Shown here in pieces: positions 54,294 through 63,400 of a stretch of 64,000 nt of DNA. Source of the DNA: Micromonospora sp. RHAY321 (lineage in GTDB: Bacteria > Actinomycetota > Actinomycetes > Mycobacteriales > Micromonosporaceae); contig NZ_JAMHIW010000007.1 in the NCBI RefSeq assembly GCF_023896955.1, positions 124,001 to 188,000 on the forward strand. Direction: 5' to 3'. Position 1 is the stretch's first letter. Each line of letters starts with the position of its first letter. The position numbers and the translations under genes are program-made. Below the pieces are notes generated by a model. That model was not told the origin of the DNA. It saw nothing but the letters and a program-made list of their open reading frames with translations, and made no database searches.

Positions 54294-54328
54294 ACCTTAC
54301 ATCGTATGGTTACCTTACAACGTAAGGT
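54294..54328. promoter_or_regulatory. Tandem TetR operators
   Basis: Two 17-bp sites lie in tandem. ACCTTAC-ATC-GTATGGT is at 54294-54310 (one mismatch) and ACCTTAC-AAC-GTAAGGT at 54312-54328 (perfect arms). Their centres are 18 bp apart. They lie 24 bp from the TetR start and about 54 bp from the DUF4386 ATG. Confidence 0.8.
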
Positions 54329-54381
54329 CGTGGTCGGAGTTCCACCACCTCCACGAGCCGGTACGGCCCCAAGGAGCCACG

Positions 54382-55092
54382 ATGCCCGCGCTGATCCGTA
54401 CCGCCCGCATGACCGGACTGCTCTACCTCGCCCTCGCCATCACCGGGGGTCTCGGCTTTCTGCTCATCCGGTCGCAGCTCTTCAATGCCGACGACCCCAG
54501 CGCGACGCTCGCCAGTCTGGTCCAGCACGAAACACTCGCGCGCGTCGGCGTCGCCGTCGAGCTGCTCGTCGTCGTGACCCAGGCCCTCGCCGCCGTATGG
54601 TTCTACCGGCTGTTCCGGACCGCCGACCGGCTCGCCGCCGGCGCCATCGCCGCGTTCGGCCTCATCAACGCGATCGTGGTCCTCGTCAGCGCAGCACTGC
54701 TCGCCACGGCCCTCGACATCGCGCTCGATCCCGTCGGGGACCCGGCGGCAACCGTCCAGCTCCTCTATCTGACCAGCGGCAACCTGTGGGGCGTCGGAGG
54801 TCTGTTCTTCGGGCTGTGGCTCATTCCCATGGGACTTTGCGTGCTCCGCTCGAACTGGATGCCCCGCCCGCTGGGCTGGGTCCTCGTCGCCGGCGGCATC
54901 GGTTACCTGCTCAGCGCATTCATCGGATACCTCGTCCCGGACGCACAGGGCGTCGCTGACGCCCTGGTCGTTCCCGCGACCATCGGCGAGTTCTGGATGG
55001 TCGGCTACCTGCTGACGCGCGGCGTCCGCCACCATGTACTCGACCAGACACCAGCCGACCGGCAACCGGAGGCCACGCCACTGACCGCCTGA
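54382..55092 (+). CDS. DUF4386 domain-containing membrane protein
   Basis: A 236-residue membrane protein with about six hydrophobic segments: RMTGLLYLALAITGGLGFLLI, an EHET-like loop, VAVELLVVVTQALAAVWFYRLF, AAFGLINAIVVLVSAALLATA, GGLFFGLWLIPMGLCV and LGWVLVAGGIGYLL. These match the DUF4386 family. AAGGAG precedes ATG 54382. Function is unknown; family members are often next to TetR regulators, as here. It is probably derepressed when the TetR ligand is present. Confidence 0.87.
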   Translation: MPALIRTARMTGLLYLALAITGGLGFLLIRSQLFNADDPSATLASLVQHETLARVGVAVELLVVVTQALAAVWFYRLFRTADRLAAGAIAAFGLINAIVVLVSAALLATALDIALDPVGDPAATVQLLYLTSGNLWGVGGLFFGLWLIPMGLCVLRSNWMPRPLGWVLVAGGIGYLLSAFIGYLVPDAQGVADALVVPATIGEFWMVGYLLTRGVRHHVLDQTPADRQPEATPLTA

Positions 55093-55187
55093 GTCCCGAG
55101 GCCCGGACACGGCCGAGAGCGCTCGCGCCATGAGAGAGGGCGCGGCATCGGTTGCCTCGACGGGGCAAAGCCTCCAGTGCGGGAGCG

Positions 55188-55664
55188 TCACACCTCGGCG
55201 GGGGGCGACAACGCCATCTTCTGCCAGTTCCGGAACACGAAGCGGTGTACCGACTTCAGCCCGACCCAGAGCGCCGGCTCCAATGCGACACGGCCGAGAC
55301 CGCGGACCGTCACCGTGCTCGTCCGGGTGATCCTCGTGCCGGCTCCCGCCTGCTCCAGCTCGAACAGATCCCCGAGCTGGTCGACGAACCGGTGGAAGTA
55401 GAGGTCGGTCGACTCCATGTGGAACGCCAGTCGGCTCGGTGGCTCCCAGAGGGTGATCCGCTGCCGCACCACACCCTGCTCCGAGACGCACTGCCGCGCC
55501 GCGCCCACCTCGCCCGGGCCATCGGGCAGCCGGCACGTCGTCGGCCGGGGCGTGCCCAGGTAGAAGACCGGACACCGGGGCTGCAGCTCAAGGCGCGAGT
55601 CGCAGAGCGCGGGCCACAACACGTCCGGTGGGTGGGGCATCGTCCAGCGCGTCCGCACCATCAT
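55188..55664 (-). CDS. SRPBCC family protein
   Basis: A 158-residue START/Bet v1-like protein with a helix-grip fold that would bind a hydrophobic ligand. The layout TRWTMPHPPDVLWPALCDSR, then VVRQRITLWEPPSRLAFHMES, DLFELEQAGAGTRITRTSTV and a C-terminal helix is typical of polyketide-cyclase-like SRPBCC proteins. The start is ATG 55664, because a -10-like TATCGT (plus-strand 55671-55676) lies 6 nt upstream and there is no SD. It is a single gene of unknown ligand, convergent with DUF4386. Confidence 0.78.
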   Translation of the reverse strand: MMVRTRWTMPHPPDVLWPALCDSRLELQPRCPVFYLGTPRPTTCRLPDGPGEVGAARQCVSEQGVVRQRITLWEPPSRLAFHMESTDLYFHRFVDQLGDLFELEQAGAGTRITRTSTVTVRGLGRVALEPALWVGLKSVHRFVFRNWQKMALSPPAEV

Positions 55665-55724
55665 GCGACCACGATAGGCCCGCCGTCACCGGCGGCGCGG
55701 CCCTCGGATCGGCCGTAGGCCTTC

Positions 55725-56126
55725 TCACCCTCGGGCAGATACCGTCGGCACGGGTGCGGTGGTGTCCGACCTGGTGCACCCACTGGCCGGGCTCTCGCTG
55801 AGGGCGATGACGGCGTCGAGCCGGTCCCTGGCCTGGGTGAGTTGGGTTATCTGCCGCTCGATACGCGCGCGTTCGGCCGTCAGCATGGCGCGGGACTCCG
55901 GGGTGTTGACCTTCGCGTCGACGCAGGGCAGGAGGTCCAGGATCGTCCTGCTGGACAGGCCGGCGGCGTACAACATCTGGATCAGGTGGACCCGCTCGAC
56001 CGCGCCCTCGTCGTAGTGGCGCTGGCCGCCGCTGCTGCGGGCGGGGATCAGGAGTGCCTGCTCCTCGTAGTAGCGCAGGGCGCGCACGGACACGCCGGTC
56101 CGGGTGGCGAGTTCACCGATTCGCAC
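55725..56126 (-). CDS. MerR family transcriptional regulator
   Basis: A 133-residue regulator. RIGELATRTGVSVRALRYYEEQALL is the MerR winged helix, followed by RHYDEGAVERVHLIQMLYAAGLSSRTILDLLPCV and a coiled-coil dimerisation helix (ERARIERQITQLTQARDRL). The tail has a single further Cys, so the metal-sensor Cys pattern is absent and a small organic effector is likely. The start is GTG 56126 with GAGGGAGGGG upstream. It is divergent from an SDR gene whose promoter has the long spacer that MerR proteins act on. Confidence 0.92.
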   Translation of the reverse strand: MRIGELATRTGVSVRALRYYEEQALLIPARSSGGQRHYDEGAVERVHLIQMLYAAGLSSRTILDLLPCVDAKVNTPESRAMLTAERARIERQITQLTQARDRLDAVIALSESPASGCTRSDTTAPVPTVSARG

Positions 56127-56163
56127 GGCCCCTCCCTCTGCTGGGTGACGTCGGGCACAGGGC

Positions 56164-56195
56164 TTGCCCCTCACGTCAACGTCAGGTTCTAGCGT
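56164..56195 (+). promoter_or_regulatory. MerR-type promoter/operator of the SDR gene
   Basis: TTGCCC (56164-56169) and TAGCGT (56190-56195) are separated by 20 nt, longer than normal and typical of MerR-activated promoters. The spacer holds CCTCACGT-CA-ACGTCAGG (56169-56186), an inverted repeat with one mismatched pair. Confidence 0.65.
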
Positions 56196-56236
56196 AGCCC
56201 GCGTACCGAACCACCGAAACCGCCCTGGAGGCAGTC

Positions 56237-56941
56237 ATGCAGATCTCCGGTTCGATCGCGCTGGTCACCGGCGCCAACCGTGGCATCGGCCGGCACTTCG
56301 CCCGACAGTTGCTGGAGCGCGGCGCGACCACGGTGTACGCCACGGCCCGCCACCCGGAGCGCATCGACCTCCCCGGCGTCGAGAAGCTCCGGCTGGACAT
56401 CACCGACCCGCGGTCGGTCGCGGAGGCGGCAGCCGCCGCTTCCGACGTCACCCTGTTGATCAACAACGCCGGGATCTCCACCGGGACCAACCTCGTGACC
56501 GGCGACCTGGACAAGATCCGGTTGGAGATGGACACGCACTTCTACGGAACGCTCGGCATGGTGCGGGCGTTCGCGCCGGTGCTGGCCGCCAACGGCGGCG
56601 GCGGAATCCTCAACGTCCTGTCCGCGATGTCATGGTTCTCCTACGACGGAGCCAACGCCTACGGCACGGCGAAGGCAGCCGAGTGGAGCCTGACCAACGG
56701 TGTCCGGATCGAACTGGCCGGCCAGGGCACCCTCGTCACCGGGCTGCACCTGGGCAGCGCCGACACCGACATGATGGCCGACTACGACGGCGACAAGATC
56801 GACCCCGCCGAGGTTGTCCGCGCCGCACTCGACGGAATCGAGGCAGGCAAGCTCGAGGTCGTCGCCGACGAGTGGAGCGCCCACGTCAAGGCGTCTCTGG
56901 CCGCGGACCCCGGCGCCTTCTACGGCAGCGCCGTCAGCTGA
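56237..56941 (+). CDS. SDR family oxidoreductase
   Basis: A 234-residue short-chain dehydrogenase with TGANRGIG (about residues 12-19), NNAGI, NVLSAMS with the Ser, and YGTAK with Tyr and Lys. It is short at the C-terminus compared with classical members. TGGAGG precedes ATG 56237. The divergent MerR regulator and the MerR-type promoter indicate that it is induced by a ligand, which suggests detoxification of a small carbonyl or quinone. This is inference from context. Confidence 0.9.
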   Translation: MQISGSIALVTGANRGIGRHFARQLLERGATTVYATARHPERIDLPGVEKLRLDITDPRSVAEAAAAASDVTLLINNAGISTGTNLVTGDLDKIRLEMDTHFYGTLGMVRAFAPVLAANGGGGILNVLSAMSWFSYDGANAYGTAKAAEWSLTNGVRIELAGQGTLVTGLHLGSADTDMMADYDGDKIDPAEVVRAALDGIEAGKLEVVADEWSAHVKASLAADPGAFYGSAVS

Positions 56942-56976
56942 CGGCGCGGCTCGCCGCACGTCGGGCCGGTGGACAC

Positions 56977-57426
56977 TCACTGGCAGACGCGCCACTCGCC
57001 GCGTTCCTTGGTCAGCGGAATCGTCTGCGTGAACCGCCCGCCCGCCACCTGGACCAGTTGGACGGTGACAACACCGCTGACCCGGCCGTTGTAGTTGGAG
57101 ACGGACACACCGGTGATCTTGTAGCTGCTGATCTTCAGTTGCGCGGACTGGACCCGCGTGAACTCCTCCTGCGGCATGCCGTCGCGCACCCTCTCGCACA
57201 GCCGGCCGTAGGCGCCCTGGTAATTGCCGGCCTGCACGTCGTCCAGGTACGCGCCGGTGGCTTCACGAGCCGGCCCGACTGCCGTGTTGACGGTGCGGAA
57301 GAGCCAGAACCCGCCGCCGACACCCACCACACAACAGACCGCCAGCACCGCGGCAACAACGATCAGAACCGTACGGGTCGTTCGGTTGGGTTTCCGGTCG
57401 GGCACAAGCATCGGCTCGTACGTCAT
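56977..57426 (-). CDS. Single-pass membrane protein with extracytoplasmic DUF4878-like domain
   Basis: A 149-residue protein. An 18-residue cytoplasmic N-terminus is followed by one transmembrane helix (VLIVVAAVLAVCCVVGVGGGFW) and an outside domain of about 105 residues (AREATGAYLDDVQAGNYQGAYGRLCERVRDG, then a strand-rich part ending EWRVCQ). The helix-then-sheet layout resembles the DUF4878/lumazine-binding-like group. Two Cys outside may form a disulfide. The start is ATG 57426, with a -10-like TACGAT (plus-strand 57434-57439) 7 nt upstream and no SD. Function is unknown. Confidence 0.75.
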   Translation of the reverse strand: MTYEPMLVPDRKPNRTTRTVLIVVAAVLAVCCVVGVGGGFWLFRTVNTAVGPAREATGAYLDDVQAGNYQGAYGRLCERVRDGMPQEEFTRVQSAQLKISSYKITGVSVSNYNGRVSGVVTVQLVQVAGGRFTQTIPLTKERGEWRVCQ

Positions 57427-57503
57427 GGCCCGGATCGTAGGGACGGCAGGCAAGCCACCACGGAGTGCCGCCCGGCGGCGGCGCCCATCCCCCTACCCCG
57501 ATC

Positions 57504-57869
57504 GTGACCATCGAGGGATCGCAGCGTGATGCCACCTTGGCAGGCTGCATCCAGCCGACGGGCGTTCTCGTCACGTGCGACGACACGTTCTCCCAATTGA
57601 GCGTGTTCAGGAACGACAACCGCAACGACGCGAGTGAACGACCGCTGATCACGTGGGGCGTCAGCGGCATGCCGACGAACGAGGTCGTGGAGGTCCCCCT
57701 GTTCGGTCAGCCGCCGGAGGGTTGGGAGGTCAAGGAGATTCGCGACCTCACGGCGGCGGAGTCAGGCCTGGCCGTGGATGTCGAACCGCTCACCGGGCGC
57801 GGCCACGACAGGACGAAGATCGTGTCGCGGGAGGCCTTCTTGCGCAAGGCCCGGAACAACTGCACGTAG
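57504..57869 (+). CDS. Hypothetical protein
   Basis: About 121 residues from GTG 57504 (the frame is open to 57465). I do not recognise it. It contains three Cys (LAGCIQ, VTCDD, NNCT), an Asn/Asp-rich middle and no signal peptide or membrane segment. The third-position G+C bias is weaker than in neighbouring genes and no good SD is visible, so it may be a truncated or decaying gene. Its start region abuts that of the divergent membrane protein, and it is followed by a strong stem-loop. Confidence 0.45.
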   Translation: MTIEGSQRDATLAGCIQPTGVLVTCDDTFSQLSVFRNDNRNDASERPLITWGVSGMPTNEVVEVPLFGQPPEGWEVKEIRDLTAAESGLAVDVEPLTGRGHDRTKIVSREAFLRKARNNCT

Positions 57870-57900
57870 GTGACGCCTGACTCATGTGCCGCCCGTCGGC

Positions 57901-57930
57901 CGGGCCGGACGTCTCGTGACGTCCGGCCCG
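57901..57930. terminator. Bidirectional stem-loop
   Basis: A perfect 13-bp stem (CGGGCCGGACGTC at 57901-57913 with 57918-57930) closed by a TCGT loop, between the hypothetical gene and the convergent secreted beta-helix-like gene. Confidence 0.85.
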
Positions 57931-57951
57931 GTGTCGACGGGTGCTGATCAG

Positions 57952-58932
57952 TTACAGCCGGGCGGCGCCGGCTGCGGTGGCCTCCTGCACGGCCGAGGTA
58001 CGACGGGTCTCCGCCCGCTCGTCCCCGGCGCCCTCCCGCTCCGGAGCCGACGCGACCTGAGCCGACCGGTTGGTGCTGGCCGCCGCCTGGTCACCGATCA
58101 CGCCGCCACGGATCCGGTTGTTCGCGGCCACCTGGGCGGCCGGGTTGTTGGACGTCACGGTCAGCTTGCCGTCGATGATGTTGTCGTCGACCGTGACACC
58201 CCCCGTGGTGCTGGTGATGCTGACGTCCCGGCCCCAGTAGCCGCCGGAGGCGCAACTGTCGAGGGTGCCGTTGGGGCCGAGCTGCACGGCGCCGAGGTTG
58301 CCGGCGAACGTGGCCTGGCCCCGGACCGCGCTGCCACACACGACACTGCCGGTGGCGCTGTTCAGCACCGACAGGGTGCCGTCGACGAACGAGTCGTGGA
58401 CGTCGGTGTAGTAGGTGCCGGTGGTGTTGAGGTTGCGCTCGACCTGGGTGCCGCGGTCGAGCCGGACCTCACCGGCGCCGGCGGTGACGGTCCCGACGAT
58501 CGTCGACTCCTCCACGAACAGGAAGCTGTCGATCGTCGAGGTGCCCTTCGGCCGCACCGTCACGTTGCCGGTCCGGGCGCCGTTCAGGAACGCGCCGTAC
58601 CCGCCGGCGGCCAGCACCACCTGGCCACCGACCGTCGTGTTGGTGGCGTCCAGGTAGCCGTCCGTGGCGATGCGTACCTCGCCGCTGATGGTGCCGCCGC
58701 TGACCACGAGGTTGCCGCCGGCGGCGACGCTGACGTTGCCGGTGATGGTGGTGCCGGTGAGCGCGCAGGACTCGCCGGCCGGCACGTACAGGTCGTTGGG
58801 CACGGTCACGGCACCGCCGGTGCCGATGCAGTAGGTGACCAGGTCAGCGTGTGCGCTGGGTGCCACCGCCAGCACCGAGGAGGCGACGACGGCGGTCACG
58901 GTCGCCAGCTTGGCGAGGGTACGTCTGGGCAT
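57952..58932 (-). CDS. Secreted repeat protein, probable beta-helix
   Basis: A 326-residue secreted protein. The signal peptide ends near AHA (about residue 31). The mature part consists of many short strand-turn repeats (TTITGNVSVAAGGNLVVSGG, TISGEVRIATDGYLDATNT, and so on), suggesting a right-handed beta-helix or bactofilin-like solenoid. The last 50 residues are charged and disordered. GGGAG precedes ATG 58932, and the cupredoxin-repeat gene ends 33 nt upstream on the same strand. No enzymatic motif is visible. It is probably a cell-surface or matrix protein. Confidence 0.75.
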   Translation of the reverse strand: MPRRTLAKLATVTAVVASSVLAVAPSAHADLVTYCIGTGGAVTVPNDLYVPAGESCALTGTTITGNVSVAAGGNLVVSGGTISGEVRIATDGYLDATNTTVGGQVVLAAGGYGAFLNGARTGNVTVRPKGTSTIDSFLFVEESTIVGTVTAGAGEVRLDRGTQVERNLNTTGTYYTDVHDSFVDGTLSVLNSATGSVVCGSAVRGQATFAGNLGAVQLGPNGTLDSCASGGYWGRDVSITSTTGGVTVDDNIIDGKLTVTSNNPAAQVAANNRIRGGVIGDQAAASTNRSAQVASAPEREGAGDERAETRRTSAVQEATAAGAARL

Positions 58933-58964
58933 CGCTGTACTCCCTGTCGATGAGATTCGGTGAC

Positions 58965-60491
58965 TCATGCGCCGACGTCCGATCGGGCCGCGGCCCGGAC
59001 GATGGCGCCCTGCTGGCGCTGGTTCAGCGTTCCGCCGGTCACGAGCGCGGTGGTGACCGTCTCGACGTGCCGGACGAATTCGGCGTGCCCCGGATAGTCG
59101 GCGTTCTCGGCGATCAGATCGTTGATGGTGCAGCCGTTGCCGGTGTCGACGTTGGCCACACCGGTGTCGTCACCGTCGATGATCACCGTTCCCCGGGTGT
59201 CCGACCCGGGGCAGGCGTCGGTGCCGTCGGCCACCACGGTGAACGTCGCCGACTGCTCGGTGGCGGTGTTCCCGGCGGTGTCGGTTGCCCGGTACCGCAC
59301 GGTGTGGGCGCCGACGGCGCGGACGGAGACCGGGGCGGTGTACGTCGTCCAGGCGCCGGTGTCGAGCGCGTACTCGATCTTCGCCACACCGGAGCCGTCG
59401 TCGGTCGCCGTGACGGTCACGGTCGCGGCCCCGACGTATCCGCCGGCTGCGTCCCGCTCACCGGTGACCGTGGCGGACACCGCGGGCGGGGTGGTGTCCT
59501 CGACGGGCGGGGGCACGACGGTGAAGTGGGCCATCTGCTCCGCCGACGTGTTCCCCGCGACGTCGGTCGCCCGGTAGTGCAGCATGTGCATGCCGACGGC
59601 GTCGACCACGATCGGCTGGGTGTACGGGGTGAAGGCGCCCCCGTCCAGCGAGTACTCGACCGTGGCGACGCCGGACTCCGCGTCGGTGGCGGCCAGCGTG
59701 GCGGTGGCCGTACCGATGTAGTTGCCGTCGCCGTCCTGGTCGCCGGCCAGGGCGGCCGTCACCACCGGCGGGGTGGTGTCCTCCTGGCTCGGCTCGACGA
59801 CCCGGAACGACACCGAGCCGACCGCACTGACGTTGCCGGCCTCGTCGGTGGCGCGGAACTGCACCGAGTGGTCACCGATCGCGGTCACCTGCACCGGCTG
59901 CGTGTACGGCTGGAAGCTGGTGTCGTCGACCTGGTACTCGACGGTGTCCACACCCGACCCGGCGTCGGTGGCCGTGACGGTCACCGTGGCCGCGCCGATG
60001 TAGTTGCCGTCCCCGTCGCGGTCGCCCGTGACGGCGCCCGTCACCGTCGGCGGGGTTGTGTCGCTGCCTCCCCCGCCGTCGGTGACGACCAGTTCACCGA
60101 CCATCTGGCTGTGGCCCGGGATGGAGCAGAAGTAGCGGTACCTGCCCGGGGTCAGGGTCACGGTCGCCTGGTGCCGGCCGTTGTTCACGTCGAACGGGTT
60201 GGCCAGGATGTTCAGCGTGACGTCGTGGTTGTAGCCGTCGGTGGTGGTGTCGAAGGTCAGCGTGTGCGGCATCCCGGTGGTGTTACCGGTGGCCGAGCTG
60301 TTCTCCCAGATGATCGTGGTTTCGCCGGCCACCGCCTGGGCGGGTGCGGACTTGTAGCGGGTGATGCTGTCGTCGGCGGTCCAGGTCAACACCTGCGCCT
60401 GGGCGTTGGGCGCGGCGGAGGCGGGCGTCGCGACCAGGGGAAGGACGGTGAGCAGGAGCGCCGACAGCGCGGCCATTAATCGTCGGGTCAT
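58965..60491 (-). CDS. Secreted cupredoxin-like protein with three Ig-like (OmpL47-type) repeats and a conserved C-terminal module
   Basis: A 508-residue secreted protein. After the signal peptide (ending near SAA, about residue 27), a plastocyanin-like domain ends in RYFCSIPGHSQMVGEL, a blue-copper type loop with Cys, His and Met ligands. Three repeats of about 90 residues follow, each with DTTPP.V, a YIG/YVG turn, GSGV..VEY and H.V.FRATD.AGN, matching OmpL47-type beta-sandwich domains. The last 85 residues contain GCTINDLI, FVRHVETV and ARSDVGA, also seen in the adjacent large gene. AGGAGAAACG precedes ATG 60491. It lies 8 nt downstream of that gene and is surely co-transcribed. Confidence 0.83.
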   Translation of the reverse strand: MTRRLMAALSALLLTVLPLVATPASAAPNAQAQVLTWTADDSITRYKSAPAQAVAGETTIIWENSSATGNTTGMPHTLTFDTTTDGYNHDVTLNILANPFDVNNGRHQATVTLTPGRYRYFCSIPGHSQMVGELVVTDGGGGSDTTPPTVTGAVTGDRDGDGNYIGAATVTVTATDAGSGVDTVEYQVDDTSFQPYTQPVQVTAIGDHSVQFRATDEAGNVSAVGSVSFRVVEPSQEDTTPPVVTAALAGDQDGDGNYIGTATATLAATDAESGVATVEYSLDGGAFTPYTQPIVVDAVGMHMLHYRATDVAGNTSAEQMAHFTVVPPPVEDTTPPAVSATVTGERDAAGGYVGAATVTVTATDDGSGVAKIEYALDTGAWTTYTAPVSVRAVGAHTVRYRATDTAGNTATEQSATFTVVADGTDACPGSDTRGTVIIDGDDTGVANVDTGNGCTINDLIAENADYPGHAEFVRHVETVTTALVTGGTLNQRQQGAIVRAAARSDVGA

Positions 60492-60499
60492 CGTTTCTC

Positions 60500-63400
60500 C
60501 TAGAGTTCCCGCGCACGGATGTTGCGGAACTCGATCAGGTCGTTGTCGCCGTGGTTCTGCAGCCCGATGAAGCCGCGGAGGAACTGCCGCAGATCGGTTG
60601 GCGGGTCGCCCGCGCGGGACGACTGCTTGCCCGGCGTGTTGTCGAACTCGTTGATCACCACGCCGTTGCGGATCATCGTGTAGTGCTGCCCGACGACGCG
60701 GATCTCGTAGTCGTTCCACTGCTCCTTCGGAGTGACACCGGCCTGGGCGAGTGGCACGGAGTCGAAGTTGTAGACCGAGCCCGTCTTCTGCGGCTCGCCG
60801 GTCTCGCCGTCGTAGATCTGGATCTCGTGCCCGCAGAAGATCGCCACCCACGCCGGTGAGGTCCGGGCCGATCCGACCGTGCCGCAGCTGCCCGGCGGGC
60901 GTTGCTCCAGCGGGATCCGTGGGTCCGGGAACCGGGTGAAGACGCCGCTGTTGGCCCGTCCGGTCCCTGGCGCGATGTCGCGGAACTGCAACTTCAGCGA
61001 GAAGTCGCCGAACTCCTTGGTGTGCCAGAGCATGCCCAGGCCGCCGCTGGACCTCAGTGAGCCGTCCGGCTGGATGCCGAACGATCCCGATGGTGCCTGC
61101 TGCCAGCCGAGCAGCGACTCAGCGGTGCCGTCGAAGAGCGGCTCGTACCCGGTGCGGCCGTCCCGGCCGATGTCGGACGCGGCAGCCAGGCGGGTCAGCG
61201 TGCCGGCTTCGCGGGCGGAGAGCAGACCGTCGCGCTGGAGCGTGTCGGTCACCGCCGTCACGTGCCGGACGAAGCTGTTGTGGTCGCCCCACGTGCTCTC
61301 GTCGTCGATCAGGTCATTGATGGTGCAGCCCTGCCCGACCGTACGGCTGGGCACCTTCGTGTCGGTGTCGCCGAGCCACACGGTGTCCCGGCTGTCGGGC
61401 ACCGCACAGCCCACCGTGACCGTGGTCTGCACCGTCGCCGTCTCACCGTCGGCGTACGTGACGGTCAGCTTCGCGGTGTAGGTGCCGACCCGGGCGTACG
61501 TGTGCCGAGGGTTCGCCTCGGTCGACGTGGCGCCGTCGCCGAACTCCCACCGGTAGCTGACGCCACCGGAGCGAGAGCCGTTGAAGGCGATGGTCAGCGG
61601 CTTGTTCTGCACGGCGACCGAGGTCGCGGCCGGCGCCGGGGTGGGCGCGCCACCGGTGTAGGTGATGCGGATCAGCTTCTGGTTGGGGTGCAGGCTGAAG
61701 AACCCGCCTCCGTAGTCCAGCAGGTAGAGCGCACCGTCCGGGCCGAACTTGGCGTCCATCCAGCTCTGCAGGCGGGTGTCGCCGTTGCCGCCGGGGATGA
61801 TGGCCCGCAGCGACTCGGCGTACACCGGCGGCGCAGCGGTGGGCACGCCGGCCGGGTCGACCGTGACAGCGACACGGTTGTTCGCGTTCGACTGGTCGCC
61901 GATGAACCACTTCTCGTCCCAGTACTCCGGCCAGGCCACGCCGCTGTTGGTGTCGACGAGGTCGCGGTGGTAGGTCGGGCCGGACATGATGGCCTGGCCG
62001 CCGCCGCGCAGGTAGGGCTGGGTGTAGGTGGCGTCGGCCGCGACGTAGGTCGGCAGGCCACTGCCGTCCGCCCGCTTCGGGAACACCGGTCCGCCGCCGT
62101 CCGGCGAGTACCAGATCATGTTGTCCCGGGCCGCCGGGATGTCCACCAGACCGGTGTTACGCGGCGACTCGTTCTTCAGGTTGTCGCAGTCGTACCAGCC
62201 GGTCAGCACGGTCGCGTCGGTGGTGCTGCGGTCCCGGTACGGCTGCCGGTTGCCCATGCAGTACGGCCAGCCCTGGTTGCCCGCCGAGGTGATGATGGTC
62301 GCGGTCTCGTACTTCGCCGGGCCCAGCGTCGGGCTCGGCGACGAGGCGTCCGGGCCGACCCAACCCGCGGTCAGCCACTGGTGCTCCGGGTCGACCTGCA
62401 GGCGGGCGATGTTGCGCACGCCCATCACGTAGATCTCCGGCCGGGTCTTCTCCGTGCCCGGCGGGAACAGGTTGCCCTCCGGGATGGTGTACGTGCCGTC
62501 CGCCTCCGGGTGGATCCGGATGATCTTACCGGCCAGGTCGTTGGTGTTGCCCGAGGTGCGGCGGGCGTCCTGGAACGAGATCCCCTGGTACTCCTGGGTC
62601 CAGTTGTTGCCGGAGTAGCCCTGCGATCCCTCGGACGAGTTGTTGTCGCCGGAGCCCACGTAGAGGTTGCCCTTGGCGTCGAACGCCATGCCGCCGCCGG
62701 CGTGGCAGCAGCTGTGGATCTGCACCGGGAACTGCAGCAGATCCTTACGGGTGGCCTGGTCGATCGTCTGGGTCGCACGGTCGTAGGTGAACCGGGAGAC
62801 GGTTCGCTGCCCGACCCGCTTCACCCGGTCGATCGAGTCGTGCGGCATCCAGTAGACGTAGAGCCAGCCGTTCTCGGCGAACTTAGGGTCGGGCACGATG
62901 CCGAGCAGGCCCTCCTCGTTCTTCACCAGCTCGGAGCCGCTGCCCCGGTTACCCATCACCTCCAGGGTGGTGAGCAGCTTGGCCTGCTTGGTGCGCGGGT
63001 CCCACGAGTGGATGGTGCCGCAGCCCAGGCCGACGTCGGGGTTGTTCCAGTCCGCGATCGGGCCGCTCGGGCAGGCCGCCTTGCCGACGTAGAACACCGT
63101 GTTGTCCGGCGCGATGGTGAGCCCGTGCGGCTCGCCGATCTGGTCCAGCTGCCCGGTCTGGTTGGCCGCGGTGAGTCGCTCCACCTTGTAGTTCGCGGCG
63201 ATCGTCGCCTGGCAGTCACCGCGCTGAAGGCCGGTCGTCCACTTGAGCGCCCCGGCCAGGTGCGTGCGGAACGCCTCCTCGCCGTAGCTGCCCTCGGTGT
63301 GGCCCATGCCGGTGTAGAACGACCGGCCGCCGTCGTAGTCCCGGCACCAGGACACCGGGTGGAACGGGCCGTTGGCGCCCGGCCCCGGGTTGTAGTGGCG

